Assembly (NCBI RefSeq): GCF_015354575.1
Contig: NZ_JACAFQ010000005.1
Span: 172,277-236,276, forward strand
Reading direction: 5' to 3'
DNA: 64,000 nucleotides
Source: Pseudomonas sp. UFMG81
GTDB taxonomy: Bacteria > Pseudomonadota > Gammaproteobacteria > Pseudomonadales > Pseudomonadaceae
Under the pieces are notes generated by a model. That model was not told the DNA's origin, did not search any database, and was given only the letters and a program-made list of their open reading frames with translations. The translations under genes and the position numbers were made by a program. This document shows, piece by piece, positions 1-7,607 of this stretch (the stretch's first letter is position 1; each line of letters opens with the position of its first letter).

Positions 1-2
1 AA

Positions 3-191
3 CAGTGGTCGGCGGAAACCGGTGATTGCCGGCAAGAGCTGGTATTCATCGGGCAGAACATCGACTTCGCACAGTTATCCACAGCACTGGATGCCTGTTT
101 GTTGAGTGATGAAGAGATTGCGCAGGGACCCGAGGCCTGGCTGCGTTTGCCGGACCCTTTCGGCCCTTGGGTCGAGGGGGAGGCGGCATGA
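3..191 (+). CDS. COG0523 (CobW/P47K) GTPase, C-terminal fragment at the window edge
   Basis: Only the last 62 codons lie in the window; the gene begins upstream. The fragment reads WSAETGDCRQELVFIGQ, the signature near the end of the CobW C-terminal domain (usual form GDRRQELVFIG). It finishes with an acidic tail. COG0523 proteins are P-loop GTPases that act as metal (often zinc) chaperones. The stop codon TGA overlaps the ATG of the next gene (ATGA), so the two are almost certainly co-transcribed. A perfect DnaA-box word lies at 75-83 within this fragment. The family call is firm; the metal specificity cannot be read from this piece. Confidence 0.85.
   Translation, partial: QWSAETGDCRQELVFIGQNIDFAQLSTALDACLLSDEEIAQGPEAWLRLPDPFGPWVEGEAA
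75..83 (+). other. Perfect DnaA-box word TTATCCACA
   Basis: Inside the COG0523 fragment. Other exact copies in the window start at 667 (minus), 1726, 2380, 10400 (minus), 23311, 24315, 25319 (minus), 25424 (minus) and 52930 (minus). DnaA binding is untested. Confidence 0.45.
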
Positions 192-820
192 TGCCGACGC
201 GGCGGGTTGTGGATATCTGCCAGGTGTTCGGGCCGACGCCACAGGCATTGACCGATATCCTGCACGATGGCGTCAATCTGGCGGTGTGGCAGCGGCAGTT
301 GCCGGCGCAGGTGGAAGACTTTGCTGCGCTGGTGCTTAGCCTGGGGCAGATGCTGACGGACGAGCGGGTGATCGAGGTGGATGAGCAGCGGGCACCCGAG
401 CTCAACGGCTTGCTCAGGGAAGCGGCTGACCTGTATGGCTACGAAGGTTTCGTTGCTGATGTTTCCTGGTTGGTGGCGGCTTTCACCTGCCTGTTGGGGG
501 CTCGGCGGGTTGGCTTGCGCTTGCGTGTGCTGGACGGTGCGATGTGCCCGCGCTTTCATGTCGACCATGTGCCGCTGCGGCTGTTGACCACCTACGCGGG
601 GGCCGGCAGTGAGTGGGTGGAGGAAGGGGCGATCGAGCGTGCGCGAATGCAGCCTGAGCAGCCGCCTGTGGATAAGGTGCGGCGGCTTGTGGCTGGCGAG
701 GTGGCTGTGCTCAAAGGCGAAAAATGGCTGGGTAACGAGGGGGCGGGGCTGGTCCATCGTTCACCGCTGACTGGGCCTGGTGAGCGGCGCTTGTTGCTGA
801 GCTTGGATTGGTTGGCCTGA
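188..820 (+). CDS. DUF1826 domain-containing protein
   Basis: A 210-residue protein of the DUF1826 family. The conserved block MCPRFHVDHVPLRLLTTY lies near residues 118-135, and the family-typical ending with LLKGEKWLGNEG, GLVHRSP and GERRLLLSLDW is present. Its biochemical function is unknown. In pseudomonads the family sits beside COG0523 GTPases in clusters I recall as zinc-starvation genes. I chose the ATG at 188, which overlaps the preceding stop codon, over a TTG at 167 inside the upstream gene. No signal peptide or membrane segment is visible, so it is probably cytoplasmic. The link to metal homeostasis comes only from context. Confidence 0.8.
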   Translation: MMPTRRVVDICQVFGPTPQALTDILHDGVNLAVWQRQLPAQVEDFAALVLSLGQMLTDERVIEVDEQRAPELNGLLREAADLYGYEGFVADVSWLVAAFTCLLGARRVGLRLRVLDGAMCPRFHVDHVPLRLLTTYAGAGSEWVEEGAIERARMQPEQPPVDKVRRLVAGEVAVLKGEKWLGNEGAGLVHRSPLTGPGERRLLLSLDWLA

Positions 821-920
821 ATACCGGCTTCAGTGAGCTGGCGGGCGTTTGTCTCGATCCCGGAGCATGCCGGCGCCCACGCGCGGTAGACTTGAGCCAC
901 TTCAGACCAGGCACACAACC

Positions 921-1895
921 ATGCTGCAGAACATTCCCACCCACGTGATCGCGGGCCCGCTGGGCGCCGGCAAGACCAGCCTGATCCGCCAGCTGTTGGC
1001 GCAACGCCCGGGCAACGAGCGTTGGGCTGTCTTGGTCAACGAGTTCGGGCAGATTGGCCTGGATGCGGCATTGCTGGCCTGCGACGACGATGGCATTGCC
1101 ATTGGCGAGGTGGCGGGAGGCTGCTTGTGTTGCGTCAACGGTATGCCGTTTCAGGTCGGCCTCGGTCGATTGCTGCGTAAGGCCCGCCCGCACCGGTTGT
1201 TCATCGAACCCTCCGGGCTCGGGCATCCCCGGCAATTGTTGCAGCAGTTGGAACAGGCGCCATGGACCGGTGTGCTGGCGGTGCAGCCTATGCTCATGGT
1301 GCTGGATGCCCAGGCGCTGGCGTTGGGCCAACCGTTGCCCGAGGCGCAGCAAGCTGCCTTGATGGCGTCTGCGTTGCTGGTGCTCAACAAGTCGGCGGCT
1401 GTGGATGACACCCAGCGCCTGTTGATAACTGCCCAGCTCCCCGCCTTGCCGAGCTTCTGGACTGATCACGGCTCATTGCCGCTGGAACGGCTCCCGGGTT
1501 TTTCTACTGTTGGTGAGGCTGGGGGAGCCTTGGCGAGGTTGGCTGTGGACAATTCGGCTGCGCCGATGGCCGACCTGTGGACAGATCCAACGGTACCGAT
1601 TTGTCAGGCACAGCAGGGTGAAGGCGGTTGGAGCGTCGGCTGGCGCTGGCACCCAGCGCAGCGCTTCGATGCAGTGCGGCTGCGGGACTTTTTGCAAGCC
1701 CAGCCATGGCGGCGGGCCAAGGGGGTTATCCACAGCAAGGACGGCTGGCTGTCGTTCAACGGCCTGGATGGGGAAAGTGCGACGTGGCAGCCCAGTGAAT
1801 GGCGCAAGGATTCGCGGTTGGAACTGATCTTCACCACGCCACAGCCACTGGTGGCGCTGCAGCATGCACTGGCGGCGTGTCGCCTGATCGAGTGA
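921..1895 (+). CDS. COG0523 (CobW/YjiA-type) GTP-binding metallochaperone-like protein
   Basis: A 324-residue P-loop GTPase. The Walker A motif GPLGAGKTS is at residues 12-20. The family's metal-binding CxCC motif appears as GGCLCCVNG near residues 66-74. The NKxD position reads NKSA, a deviation from the usual NKxD guanine-specificity motif. The C-terminal half (RWHPAQRFDAVRL and after) matches the CobW C-terminal domain. The ATG at 921 is chosen because it puts the Walker loop at the normal distance from the N-terminus; an upstream in-frame codon at 849 would add a low-complexity extension. It is the second COG0523 gene in 2 kb, with DUF1826 between them. Probably a zinc or other metal insertase; the client is unknown. 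Confidence 0.85.
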   Translation: MLQNIPTHVIAGPLGAGKTSLIRQLLAQRPGNERWAVLVNEFGQIGLDAALLACDDDGIAIGEVAGGCLCCVNGMPFQVGLGRLLRKARPHRLFIEPSGLGHPRQLLQQLEQAPWTGVLAVQPMLMVLDAQALALGQPLPEAQQAALMASALLVLNKSAAVDDTQRLLITAQLPALPSFWTDHGSLPLERLPGFSTVGEAGGALARLAVDNSAAPMADLWTDPTVPICQAQQGEGGWSVGWRWHPAQRFDAVRLRDFLQAQPWRRAKGVIHSKDGWLSFNGLDGESATWQPSEWRKDSRLELIFTTPQPLVALQHALAACRLIE

Positions 1896-2288
1896 TCAGT
1901 TGCGCCAGCGGTTGTGCTCCTGGCGCCACTGCTGCATCTCGATGACGTTGTCGGTGCGCGGCGGCGTCTTGATTTCGAAGGGGTAGGGGGCCAATTCGAT
2001 CTGCATGGTGTGGGCGCCGAACTGGGTGACGGTGCCGGGGTGGCGCTGCTCACCGGTGACGGTGAACTCGAAGTTGTAGATGCGTGCCAGGCGCTTGCGG
2101 CCGTTGGCATCACGCACGAAGGCGATGCGTTTGAGCGCCACGGCGTCGTCGAGCAGTTCCAGGTCGAGCTTTGTGCAATGCTGCTTGACCCGCGCCAGGG
2201 CCTTTTCGCGCAGGCCATGGTTGTGCCACAACCAGGCACCGGCGGTCGCCACCAGCATCAGCACGAAGAGGTTTTCCAGGGTCAGCAT
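1896..2288 (-). CDS. DUF3301 domain-containing membrane-anchored protein
   Basis: A 130-residue protein with one N-terminal membrane segment (residues about 4-20, [18 protein letters not shown]). The remainder is soluble and matches the DUF3301 family of gammaproteobacteria ([25 protein letters not shown]). Function is unknown. The gene is convergent with the COG0523 gene: its stop codon begins one base after the neighbour's stop. The start ATG follows about 10 bases after GGAG on the minus strand. Topology suggests the soluble part lies beyond a single anchor, but orientation cannot be decided here. Confidence 0.8.
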   Translation of the reverse strand: MLTLENLFVLMLVATAGAWLWHNHGLREKALARVKQHCTKLDLELLDDAVALKRIAFVRDANGRKRLARIYNFEFTVTGEQRHPGTVTQFGAHTMQIELAPYPFEIKTPPRTDNVIEMQQWRQEHNRWRN

Positions 2289-2408
2289 TTGCGTAAGCTC
2301 CAGACAGGTAGAGCCAGCTTAACTGCGTCTCTGGCCTGTCGTACAGATGGCATTCGGGTTCATACTGCGGGCCGCACACTTATCCACACAGTTTCGGAAG
2401 CGCCCTGC

Positions 2409-3281
2409 ATGAAACGAACGCCGCACCTGCTCGCCATTCAGTCCCATGTGGTCTTCGGACACGCTGGCAACAGCGCTGCGGTGTTTCCCATGCAGCGGGT
2501 CGGGGTCAATGTCTGGCCGCTCAACACCGTGCAGTTCTCCAACCACACTCAGTATGGACAGTGGGCCGGGGAAGTGCTTGCCCCAGCGCAAATTCCTGCG
2601 TTGGTGGAAGGCATTTCCAACATCGGCGAACTGGGCCACTGCGATGCGGTGTTGTCGGGCTACCTGGGCAGCGCCGAGCAGGGGCGGGCAATTCTCACCG
2701 GCGTGGCGCGGATCAAGGTGGTCAACCCCAGGGCGCTGTACCTGTGTGACCCGGTCATGGGCCACGCCGAGAAAGGTTGCATCGTGCCGGCCGAGGTGAG
2801 TGAGTTCCTGCTCGAGGAGGCGGCGGCCAAGGCCGACATCGTCTGCCCCAACCAACTGGAGCTGGACAGCTTCTGCGGGCGCAGGGCGCAATCGCTGGAG
2901 GACTGCGTGGTCATGGCCCGCGGGTTGCTGGAGCGCGGGCCGCAAGTGGTGTTGGTCAAGCACCTGAACTACCCAGGGCGCGCCGACGACTCGTTCGAGA
3001 TGCTGCTGGTGACCCGAGAGGGTAGCTGGCATCTGCGCCGCCCGTTGCTGGCGTTCCCGCGTCAGCCGGTGGGTGTGGGCGACCTCACGTCGGGGTTGTT
3101 CCTGGCCCGGGTGCTGCTCGGCGATAGCTGGCTACAGGCCTTCGAGTTCACCGCGGCCGCGGTGCATGAGGTGCTGCTGGAAACCCAGGCCTGCGCCAGC
3201 TACGAATTGCAGCTGGTGCGGGCCCAGGATCGTATCGCCCACCCGCGCGTGCGCTTCGAGGCGCAGCGCTTGGCCTACTAG
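2409..3281 (+). CDS. pdxY: Pyridoxal kinase PdxY
   Basis: A 290-residue ribokinase-superfamily enzyme that phosphorylates pyridoxal with ATP in the B6 salvage pathway. Visible motifs are the N-terminal [16 protein letters not shown] substrate loop, the phosphate-binding region [12 protein letters not shown], and the anion-hole/catalytic motif [11 protein letters not shown] with the catalytic Asp near residue 224. Length equals the family norm (about 287-290). The ATG at 2409 is preferred over an upstream in-frame start at 1914, which would run through the antisense of the DUF3301 gene. A perfect DnaA-box word (2380-2388) lies in its short leader. The 3' end overlaps the convergent thioesterase gene by 4 bases. 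Confidence 0.95.
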   Translation: MKRTPHLLAIQSHVVFGHAGNSAAVFPMQRVGVNVWPLNTVQFSNHTQYGQWAGEVLAPAQIPALVEGISNIGELGHCDAVLSGYLGSAEQGRAILTGVARIKVVNPRALYLCDPVMGHAEKGCIVPAEVSEFLLEEAAAKADIVCPNQLELDSFCGRRAQSLEDCVVMARGLLERGPQVVLVKHLNYPGRADDSFEMLLVTREGSWHLRRPLLAFPRQPVGVGDLTSGLFLARVLLGDSWLQAFEFTAAAVHEVLLETQACASYELQLVRAQDRIAHPRVRFEAQRLAY

Positions 3282-3814
3282 ATCGAGTCGGTCTTGAGGT
3301 CCTGATAGCGCTGTTCCAGCTCCTGGCGGATCTGGCGGCGCTGCTGGCCCTGGAGGAAGCGGCGTTTTTCTTCGCTGTTCTGCGGCTGGCGCGGTGGCAC
3401 CTTCACCGGGCGGCGGTCGTCATCCACTGCGACCATGGTGAAGAAGCAGCTGTTGGAGTGACGTACGGAGCGTTCGCGGATGTTCTCGGTGACCACCTTG
3501 ATGCCCACCTCCATCGAGGTATTGCCGGTGTAGTTGACCGAGGCCAGGAAGGTCACCAGCTCACCGACATGCACCGGTTCGCGGAAGATCACCTGGTCGA
3601 CCGACAGGGTCACCACATAGGTGCCGGCATAGCGGCTGGCGCAGGCGTAGGCGACTTCGTCGAGGTACTTGAGCAGGGTGCCGCCATGTACGTTGCCAGA
3701 AAAGTTGGCCATGTCCGGGGTCATCAGGACGGTCATGGTCAGCTGGGCGTTTCCAGGTTCCATAGTGAGCTCACGGTGAGGTTGCGCTGAATCGGGGTGG
3801 GTATCTGCTGACAC
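3278..3814 (-). CDS. Acyl-CoA thioesterase (hotdog fold)
   Basis: A 178-residue single-hotdog thioesterase that hydrolyses acyl-CoA to free acid and CoA in the cytoplasm. The hotdog signature [19 protein letters not shown] lies at residues 38-56, followed by [20 protein letters not shown]. The C-terminus is a charged helical tail rich in Gln, Arg and Glu. It resembles the YciA/cytosolic long-chain acyl-CoA hydrolase group. The start is GTG at 3814, supported by AGAGGGGAA just upstream; an internal ATG (residue 17, MEPGNAQ) is the alternative. The natural substrate chain length cannot be inferred. Confidence 0.88.
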   Translation of the reverse strand: MSADTHPDSAQPHRELTMEPGNAQLTMTVLMTPDMANFSGNVHGGTLLKYLDEVAYACASRYAGTYVVTLSVDQVIFREPVHVGELVTFLASVNYTGNTSMEVGIKVVTENIRERSVRHSNSCFFTMVAVDDDRRPVKVPPRQPQNSEEKRRFLQGQQRRQIRQELEQRYQDLKTDSI

Positions 3815-4086
3815 TTCTATTCCCCTCTTTGTGGTTTCCCATCCTGGTACGGGACGTCGGCTGAGGCGCCATCGTCACGCCGATCTTGCCATCGGCGGTG
3901 CCGGATCGGCCGATCTGTTTCTGCATATTGCATCGGCAAATTACGACAGGGGGCGATGTTAACCTGACAGCGCCCATGCAATGCGGGCTTTTTCACCTAC
4001 CACAACAGTATGAGTCTGCTCTTTGTGTCAGCCCTTTCTGACCGAGGAGTGGTCCGCCCCGTGCCGCGAACAAGGAGTATCACGCC

Positions 4087-5847
4087 ATGCATGCCATCAG
4101 CTTTATCCAGGATCTGGCGGTGATCATGCTGGTCGCCGGGGTGGTCACCATTGTTTTCCACCGCCTCAAGCAACCGGTGGTGCTCGGCTACATCGTCGCC
4201 GGCTTCATCATCGGCCCCCACACACCGCCGTTCGGCCTGATCCACGATGAAGACACCATCAAGACCCTCGCTGAACTGGGGGTGATCTTCCTGATGTTCT
4301 GCCTGGGGCTGGAGTTCAGCCTGCGCAAGCTGTTCAAGGTGGGGGCCACGGCGTTCATCGCGGCATTCCTGGAAATCGTGCTGATGATCTGGATCGGCTT
4401 CGAGATCGGCCGCTGGTTCGGCTGGAATACCATGGATTCGTTGTTCCTCGGGGCGATCCTGGCGATTTCCTCGACCACCATCATCGTCAAGGCGCTCAAC
4501 GACCTGAAGATGAAGAACGAGCGCTTCGCTCAGCTGATCTTCGGTGTGTTGATCGTTGAAGATATCCTCGGTATCGGCATCATCGCTTTGCTGTCGGGCA
4601 TCGCCGTGAGTGGTTCGGTCAGCTCCGGCGAGGTGTTCTCCACTGTCGGCAAGCTGTCGTTGTTCATGATCGTCGCGCTGGTGATCGGCATCCTGCTGGT
4701 GCCGCGGTTGCTGGCCTACGTGGCGAAGTTCGAAAGCAACGAAATGCTGCTGATCACCGTGCTGGGGCTGTGCTTCGGCTTCTGCCTGCTGGTGGTCAAG
4801 CTCGAGTACAGCATGGTGCTCGGGGCCTTCCTGATCGGCGCGATCATGGCCGAGTCGCGGCAGTTGCTGAAGATCGAGCGTTTGATCGAACCGGTTCGCG
4901 ACCTGTTCAGCGCGATCTTCTTCGTCGCCATCGGTTTGATGATCGACCCGTCGATTCTGGTCGAGTACGCCTGGCCGATCGTGGTGATCACTCTCGCGGT
5001 GGTGCTGGGCAAGATGCTGTCGTGCGGTATGGGCGCGTTCATCGCCGGTAATGACGGACGTACCTCACTGCGAGTGGGCATGGGCCTTTCGCAGATCGGC
5101 GAATTCTCGTTCATCATCGCCGCGCTGGGCATGACCTTGCAGGTAACCAGCGACTTCCTTTACCCGGTGGCGGTGGCGGTATCGGCCATCACCACGCTGC
5201 TCACGCCTTATCTGATTCGCGCCGCCGACCCCTTGTCGCTGAAACTGGGCAAGGTGGTGCCGAGCCGCCTGGCGCGGGTGCTGTCGTTGTACGGCGAATG
5301 GCTGCGCAGCATCCAGCCACAGGGCGAGGGTGCCATGCTGGCGGCGATGATCCGACGCATCCTGCTGCAGGTTGGGGTCAACCTGGCGCTGGTGATCGCG
5401 ATCTTCTTCAGCGGTGGCTATTTCGCCGGGCGCATTGGTACTTGGCTCAGCGAATGGGTGGGCGATGTCGGTCAGCAGAAGGCGCTGATCTGGGGCGCGG
5501 CGTTGCTGCTGTCGCTGCCGTTCCTGATTGCGGCGTACCGCAAGCTCAAGGCGCTGTCGATGCTGCTGGCGGAGATGGGCGTCAAGCCGGAGATGGCCGG
5601 GCGCCACACGCAACGGGTGCGCCGGGTGATCGCCGAAGTGATCCCGCTGCTGTCGTTGCTGGTGATCTTCCTGCTGCTCGCGGCGTTGTCGGCGAGCATC
5701 CTGCCGACCAGCGAGCTGCTGTTGATCATCGTGGTGGTGGCGGCGGGGGTGGTGGCGCTGTTGTGGCGCTGGCTCATCCGCGTGCATACGCGCATGCAGG
5801 TGGCCCTGCTGGAGACCCTGGAGAACAACCGCGACCAGGTGCATTGA
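4087..5847 (+). CDS. CPA2-family monovalent cation:proton antiporter (Kef-like, no RCK domain)
   Basis: A 586-residue polytopic inner-membrane protein. The first 390 residues match the Na+/H+ exchanger (CPA2/Kef) domain: KQPVVLGYIVAGFIIGP near residues 28-44, LMFCLGLEFSLRKL, and GVLIVEDILGIGI near 155-167, where the acidic pair aligns with ion-binding residues of the family. Unlike KefB/KefC it has no C-terminal Rossmann RCK/TrkA-N domain. Instead residues about 420-580 carry further hydrophobic segments (LALVIAIFFSGGYFAG, VIPLLSLLVIFLLLAAL). It likely exchanges K+ or Na+ for H+; the ion is not determinable. A weak hairpin follows at 5909-5933. Confidence 0.88.
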   Translation: MHAISFIQDLAVIMLVAGVVTIVFHRLKQPVVLGYIVAGFIIGPHTPPFGLIHDEDTIKTLAELGVIFLMFCLGLEFSLRKLFKVGATAFIAAFLEIVLMIWIGFEIGRWFGWNTMDSLFLGAILAISSTTIIVKALNDLKMKNERFAQLIFGVLIVEDILGIGIIALLSGIAVSGSVSSGEVFSTVGKLSLFMIVALVIGILLVPRLLAYVAKFESNEMLLITVLGLCFGFCLLVVKLEYSMVLGAFLIGAIMAESRQLLKIERLIEPVRDLFSAIFFVAIGLMIDPSILVEYAWPIVVITLAVVLGKMLSCGMGAFIAGNDGRTSLRVGMGLSQIGEFSFIIAALGMTLQVTSDFLYPVAVAVSAITTLLTPYLIRAADPLSLKLGKVVPSRLARVLSLYGEWLRSIQPQGEGAMLAAMIRRILLQVGVNLALVIAIFFSGGYFAGRIGTWLSEWVGDVGQQKALIWGAALLLSLPFLIAAYRKLKALSMLLAEMGVKPEMAGRHTQRVRRVIAEVIPLLSLLVIFLLLAALSASILPTSELLLIIVVVAAGVVALLWRWLIRVHTRMQVALLETLENNRDQVH

Positions 5848-5908
5848 GCGGCAAACGCTCTCTGCGCGCGGCTTCACCGTCGTCCGAGGGGATGGAGCGG
5901 TAGCAGTG

Positions 5909-5933
5909 TCGCCAGGCGCAGAAAGCCTGGCGA
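5909..5933. terminator. Hairpin downstream of the antiporter gene
   Basis: A perfect 9-bp inverted repeat (TCGCCAGGC / GCCTGGCGA) with a 7-base loop lies 62 bases after the antiporter stop. Only a weak T-rich stretch follows, so termination efficiency is uncertain. Confidence 0.4.
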
Positions 5934-5986
5934 TTCTACGGGTATTAAGTGGCCATGAGCCATCAATTTATGCGGTTATTTCTCAT

Positions 5987-6394
5987 TCAGCTTTCCAGCC
6001 AGACATCCCGCGCCCAGTGCCAGACCGATTCCCAGCTGTCTTCGCCCACTGTTTCTTCTTCACCGTCCCATAGCACCACGGTGCCGTCTTCCTCGACGCA
6101 GTAGTAGTCGTTACCGTCTTGGCAGATCGGGATGAGGTCGCGGGGCACGCCGGCGTCCCAGGCATTGGCCGCCACTTCCGGCAAGTAGGTGTGCGATTGC
6201 GGGTCGGTGACCGTGACCGGCTCCAGCGAGCCGTACACCACGTCGCTGACGGTTAGCAGGAATTCCTTGAACACGAACGGGATGTTGATGAACAGCTCTT
6301 CCTCGATTTCAACCAGCTGATCCTCGTCCGGCAGCTCCAGCGGCACCGGTACCGGCTCGTTGGCTTCACGGAGTTGCTCGATCACTTCTTCCAC
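5987..6394 (-). CDS. SMI1/KNR4 family protein
   Basis: A 135-residue very acidic protein. The pattern ELPDEDQLVEIEEELFINIPFVFKEFLLTVSDVVYGSLEPV and the later LIPICQDGNDYYCVEEDGTVVLWDG fits the SMI1/KNR4 (SUKH) fold. SUKH proteins are often immunity proteins against nuclease or deaminase toxins, but many bacterial members are solitary housekeeping genes. No toxin gene is visible nearby. The gene stands alone on the minus strand between a convergent antiporter gene and the 3' end of the Tim44-domain gene. The family call is good; function is unknown. Confidence 0.8.
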   Translation of the reverse strand: MEEVIEQLREANEPVPVPLELPDEDQLVEIEEELFINIPFVFKEFLLTVSDVVYGSLEPVTVTDPQSHTYLPEVAANAWDAGVPRDLIPICQDGNDYYCVEEDGTVVLWDGEEETVGEDSWESVWHWARDVWLES

Positions 6395-6462
6395 GGTTCA
6401 CATCCTCTGACCTTGATGACAACGCTGCGCGTTATACCCTAGTAGCCGGGTATGGCAAAAGC

Positions 6463-6492
6463 AAAAACCCCGGGACGGGCCCGGGGTTTTTT
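6463..6492 (-). terminator. Intrinsic terminator of the Tim44-domain gene
   Basis: A strong GC stem (CCCCGGG / CCCGGGG) flanked by A5 and T6 lies just past the stop of the minus-strand Tim44-domain gene. The flanking A and T tracts make it able to act in both directions. Confidence 0.85.
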
Positions 6493-6508
6493 GTGCAGCG
6501 CGCGACGG

Positions 6509-7360
6509 TCAGCCGTTCTGGCGGATACCCGCGACCAGCCAAGGCTGGTTCTCGCCCTGGGCGCGAACCATGTGCCAGCTTTCGCTGAAGGCTTCGCCCT
6601 GGTCGAAGCGCGAGGTCTTCGACACGCCACGGAAGGTCAGGGTGGCGTCGGTCTGGTTGGCGCGGTCTTCGACGCCGTCCAGTTGCACATCGAGGTCATC
6701 GATGTAGGTGGACTGGAAGCCTTCACCCAGTTCGGCGCGCTCGCGCTTGAGGAACTCGAGCATTTGCGGGGTGACGAACTCGGCGATCTTGTCCATCTCG
6801 TTGGCGTCCCAGTGCTGCTGCAGCGACTGGAAGTGCGAACGGGCGGCGGCCAGGAAGCTGGCTTCGTTGAACCAGGCCGGGGCCTTGACCGTGGCAGCGG
6901 CTGCGGCTGGCGCTGCGGCACCACCGAAGATCGACGGCTGAGCGGCTTGCGGCTGGGCTTCGCGCTGGTACGGGGCGTGGCCGGCGGCGGCGTGTTGCGG
7001 CTGCTGCTGGCGACGGCGCGCGGCGATGAAGCGGAACACCAGGAAGGCGATCAGGCCCATGATCAGGAAGTCCATGATCTGCATGCCCTGGAAGCCGTCG
7101 CCCATGAACATGGAGGCCAGCAGGCCACCGGCGGCGAGGCCGGCCAGCGGGCCCAGCCAGCGCGAAGCGCCGCTGGCGGCGGCTGGCGCACGGCCTGGCG
7201 CGGTCGGGGCGGCGGCTGGAGTGGTCGGGGAGGCCTGGCGGGTCTGGTGGATAGGCGCGGCGCCCGAGCTCTTGCCACCACCGAAGCGCTTGGCGTTGGC
7301 GTCGAGGCTCAGCGTCAGGCCGACGCAGAGCGCCAGAGCGATGCTAAGAAAACGTTGCAT
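6509..7360 (-). CDS. Tim44 domain-containing protein
   Basis: A 283-residue protein with an N-terminal signal or anchor (MQRFLSIALALCVGLTLSLDANA), a Pro/Ala-rich spacer, a glycine-rich then hydrophobic segment (FLIMGLIAFLVFRFIAARRR, about residues 92-111), another Ala/Gln-rich linker, and a C-terminal Tim44-like domain from about residue 160 (FNEASFLAAARSHFQSLQQHWD, then EFVTPQMLEFLKRE). In mitochondria Tim44 tethers Hsp70 to the import pore; the role of bacterial homologues is unclear but envelope-related. I chose the ATG at 7360 because it gives a clean signal peptide; upstream in-frame codons run into the REP region. A strong terminator follows. Confidence 0.85.
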   Translation of the reverse strand: MQRFLSIALALCVGLTLSLDANAKRFGGGKSSGAAPIHQTRQASPTTPAAAPTAPGRAPAAASGASRWLGPLAGLAAGGLLASMFMGDGFQGMQIMDFLIMGLIAFLVFRFIAARRRQQQPQHAAAGHAPYQREAQPQAAQPSIFGGAAAPAAAAATVKAPAWFNEASFLAAARSHFQSLQQHWDANEMDKIAEFVTPQMLEFLKRERAELGEGFQSTYIDDLDVQLDGVEDRANQTDATLTFRGVSKTSRFDQGEAFSESWHMVRAQGENQPWLVAGIRQNG

Positions 7361-7452
7361 AAGTGGGGATTCCCATTTTGTGGATTGCACGCGCGTCATG
7401 GTGCACATGAAGGCATGGATATAGCTAGCGACAAGATGTTTCGAGCTTTTGC

Positions 7453-7590
7453 CTGTAGGAGCGGCCTTGTGCCGCGAAAGGGCCGCATAGCGGCCCCAGG
7501 GTGGGCAATGGTGATACACCTGCAACACTGCGTCGCTGACAAAAGCGGGCCGCTGGGCAGCCCTTTCGCGGCGCAAGGCCGCTCCTACAA
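7453..7590. repeat. REP pair (BIME-like) between uvrD and the Tim44-domain gene
   Basis: Two inverted copies of the GTAGGAGCGGCCTTG REP head, each followed by a GCGAAAGGGC-type core, face each other about 50 bases apart. They lie just downstream of the uvrD stop on the minus strand and may stabilise or terminate its transcript. Confidence 0.85.
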
Positions 7591-7607
7591 GGGGCGGTAC
7601 AAGGCCT

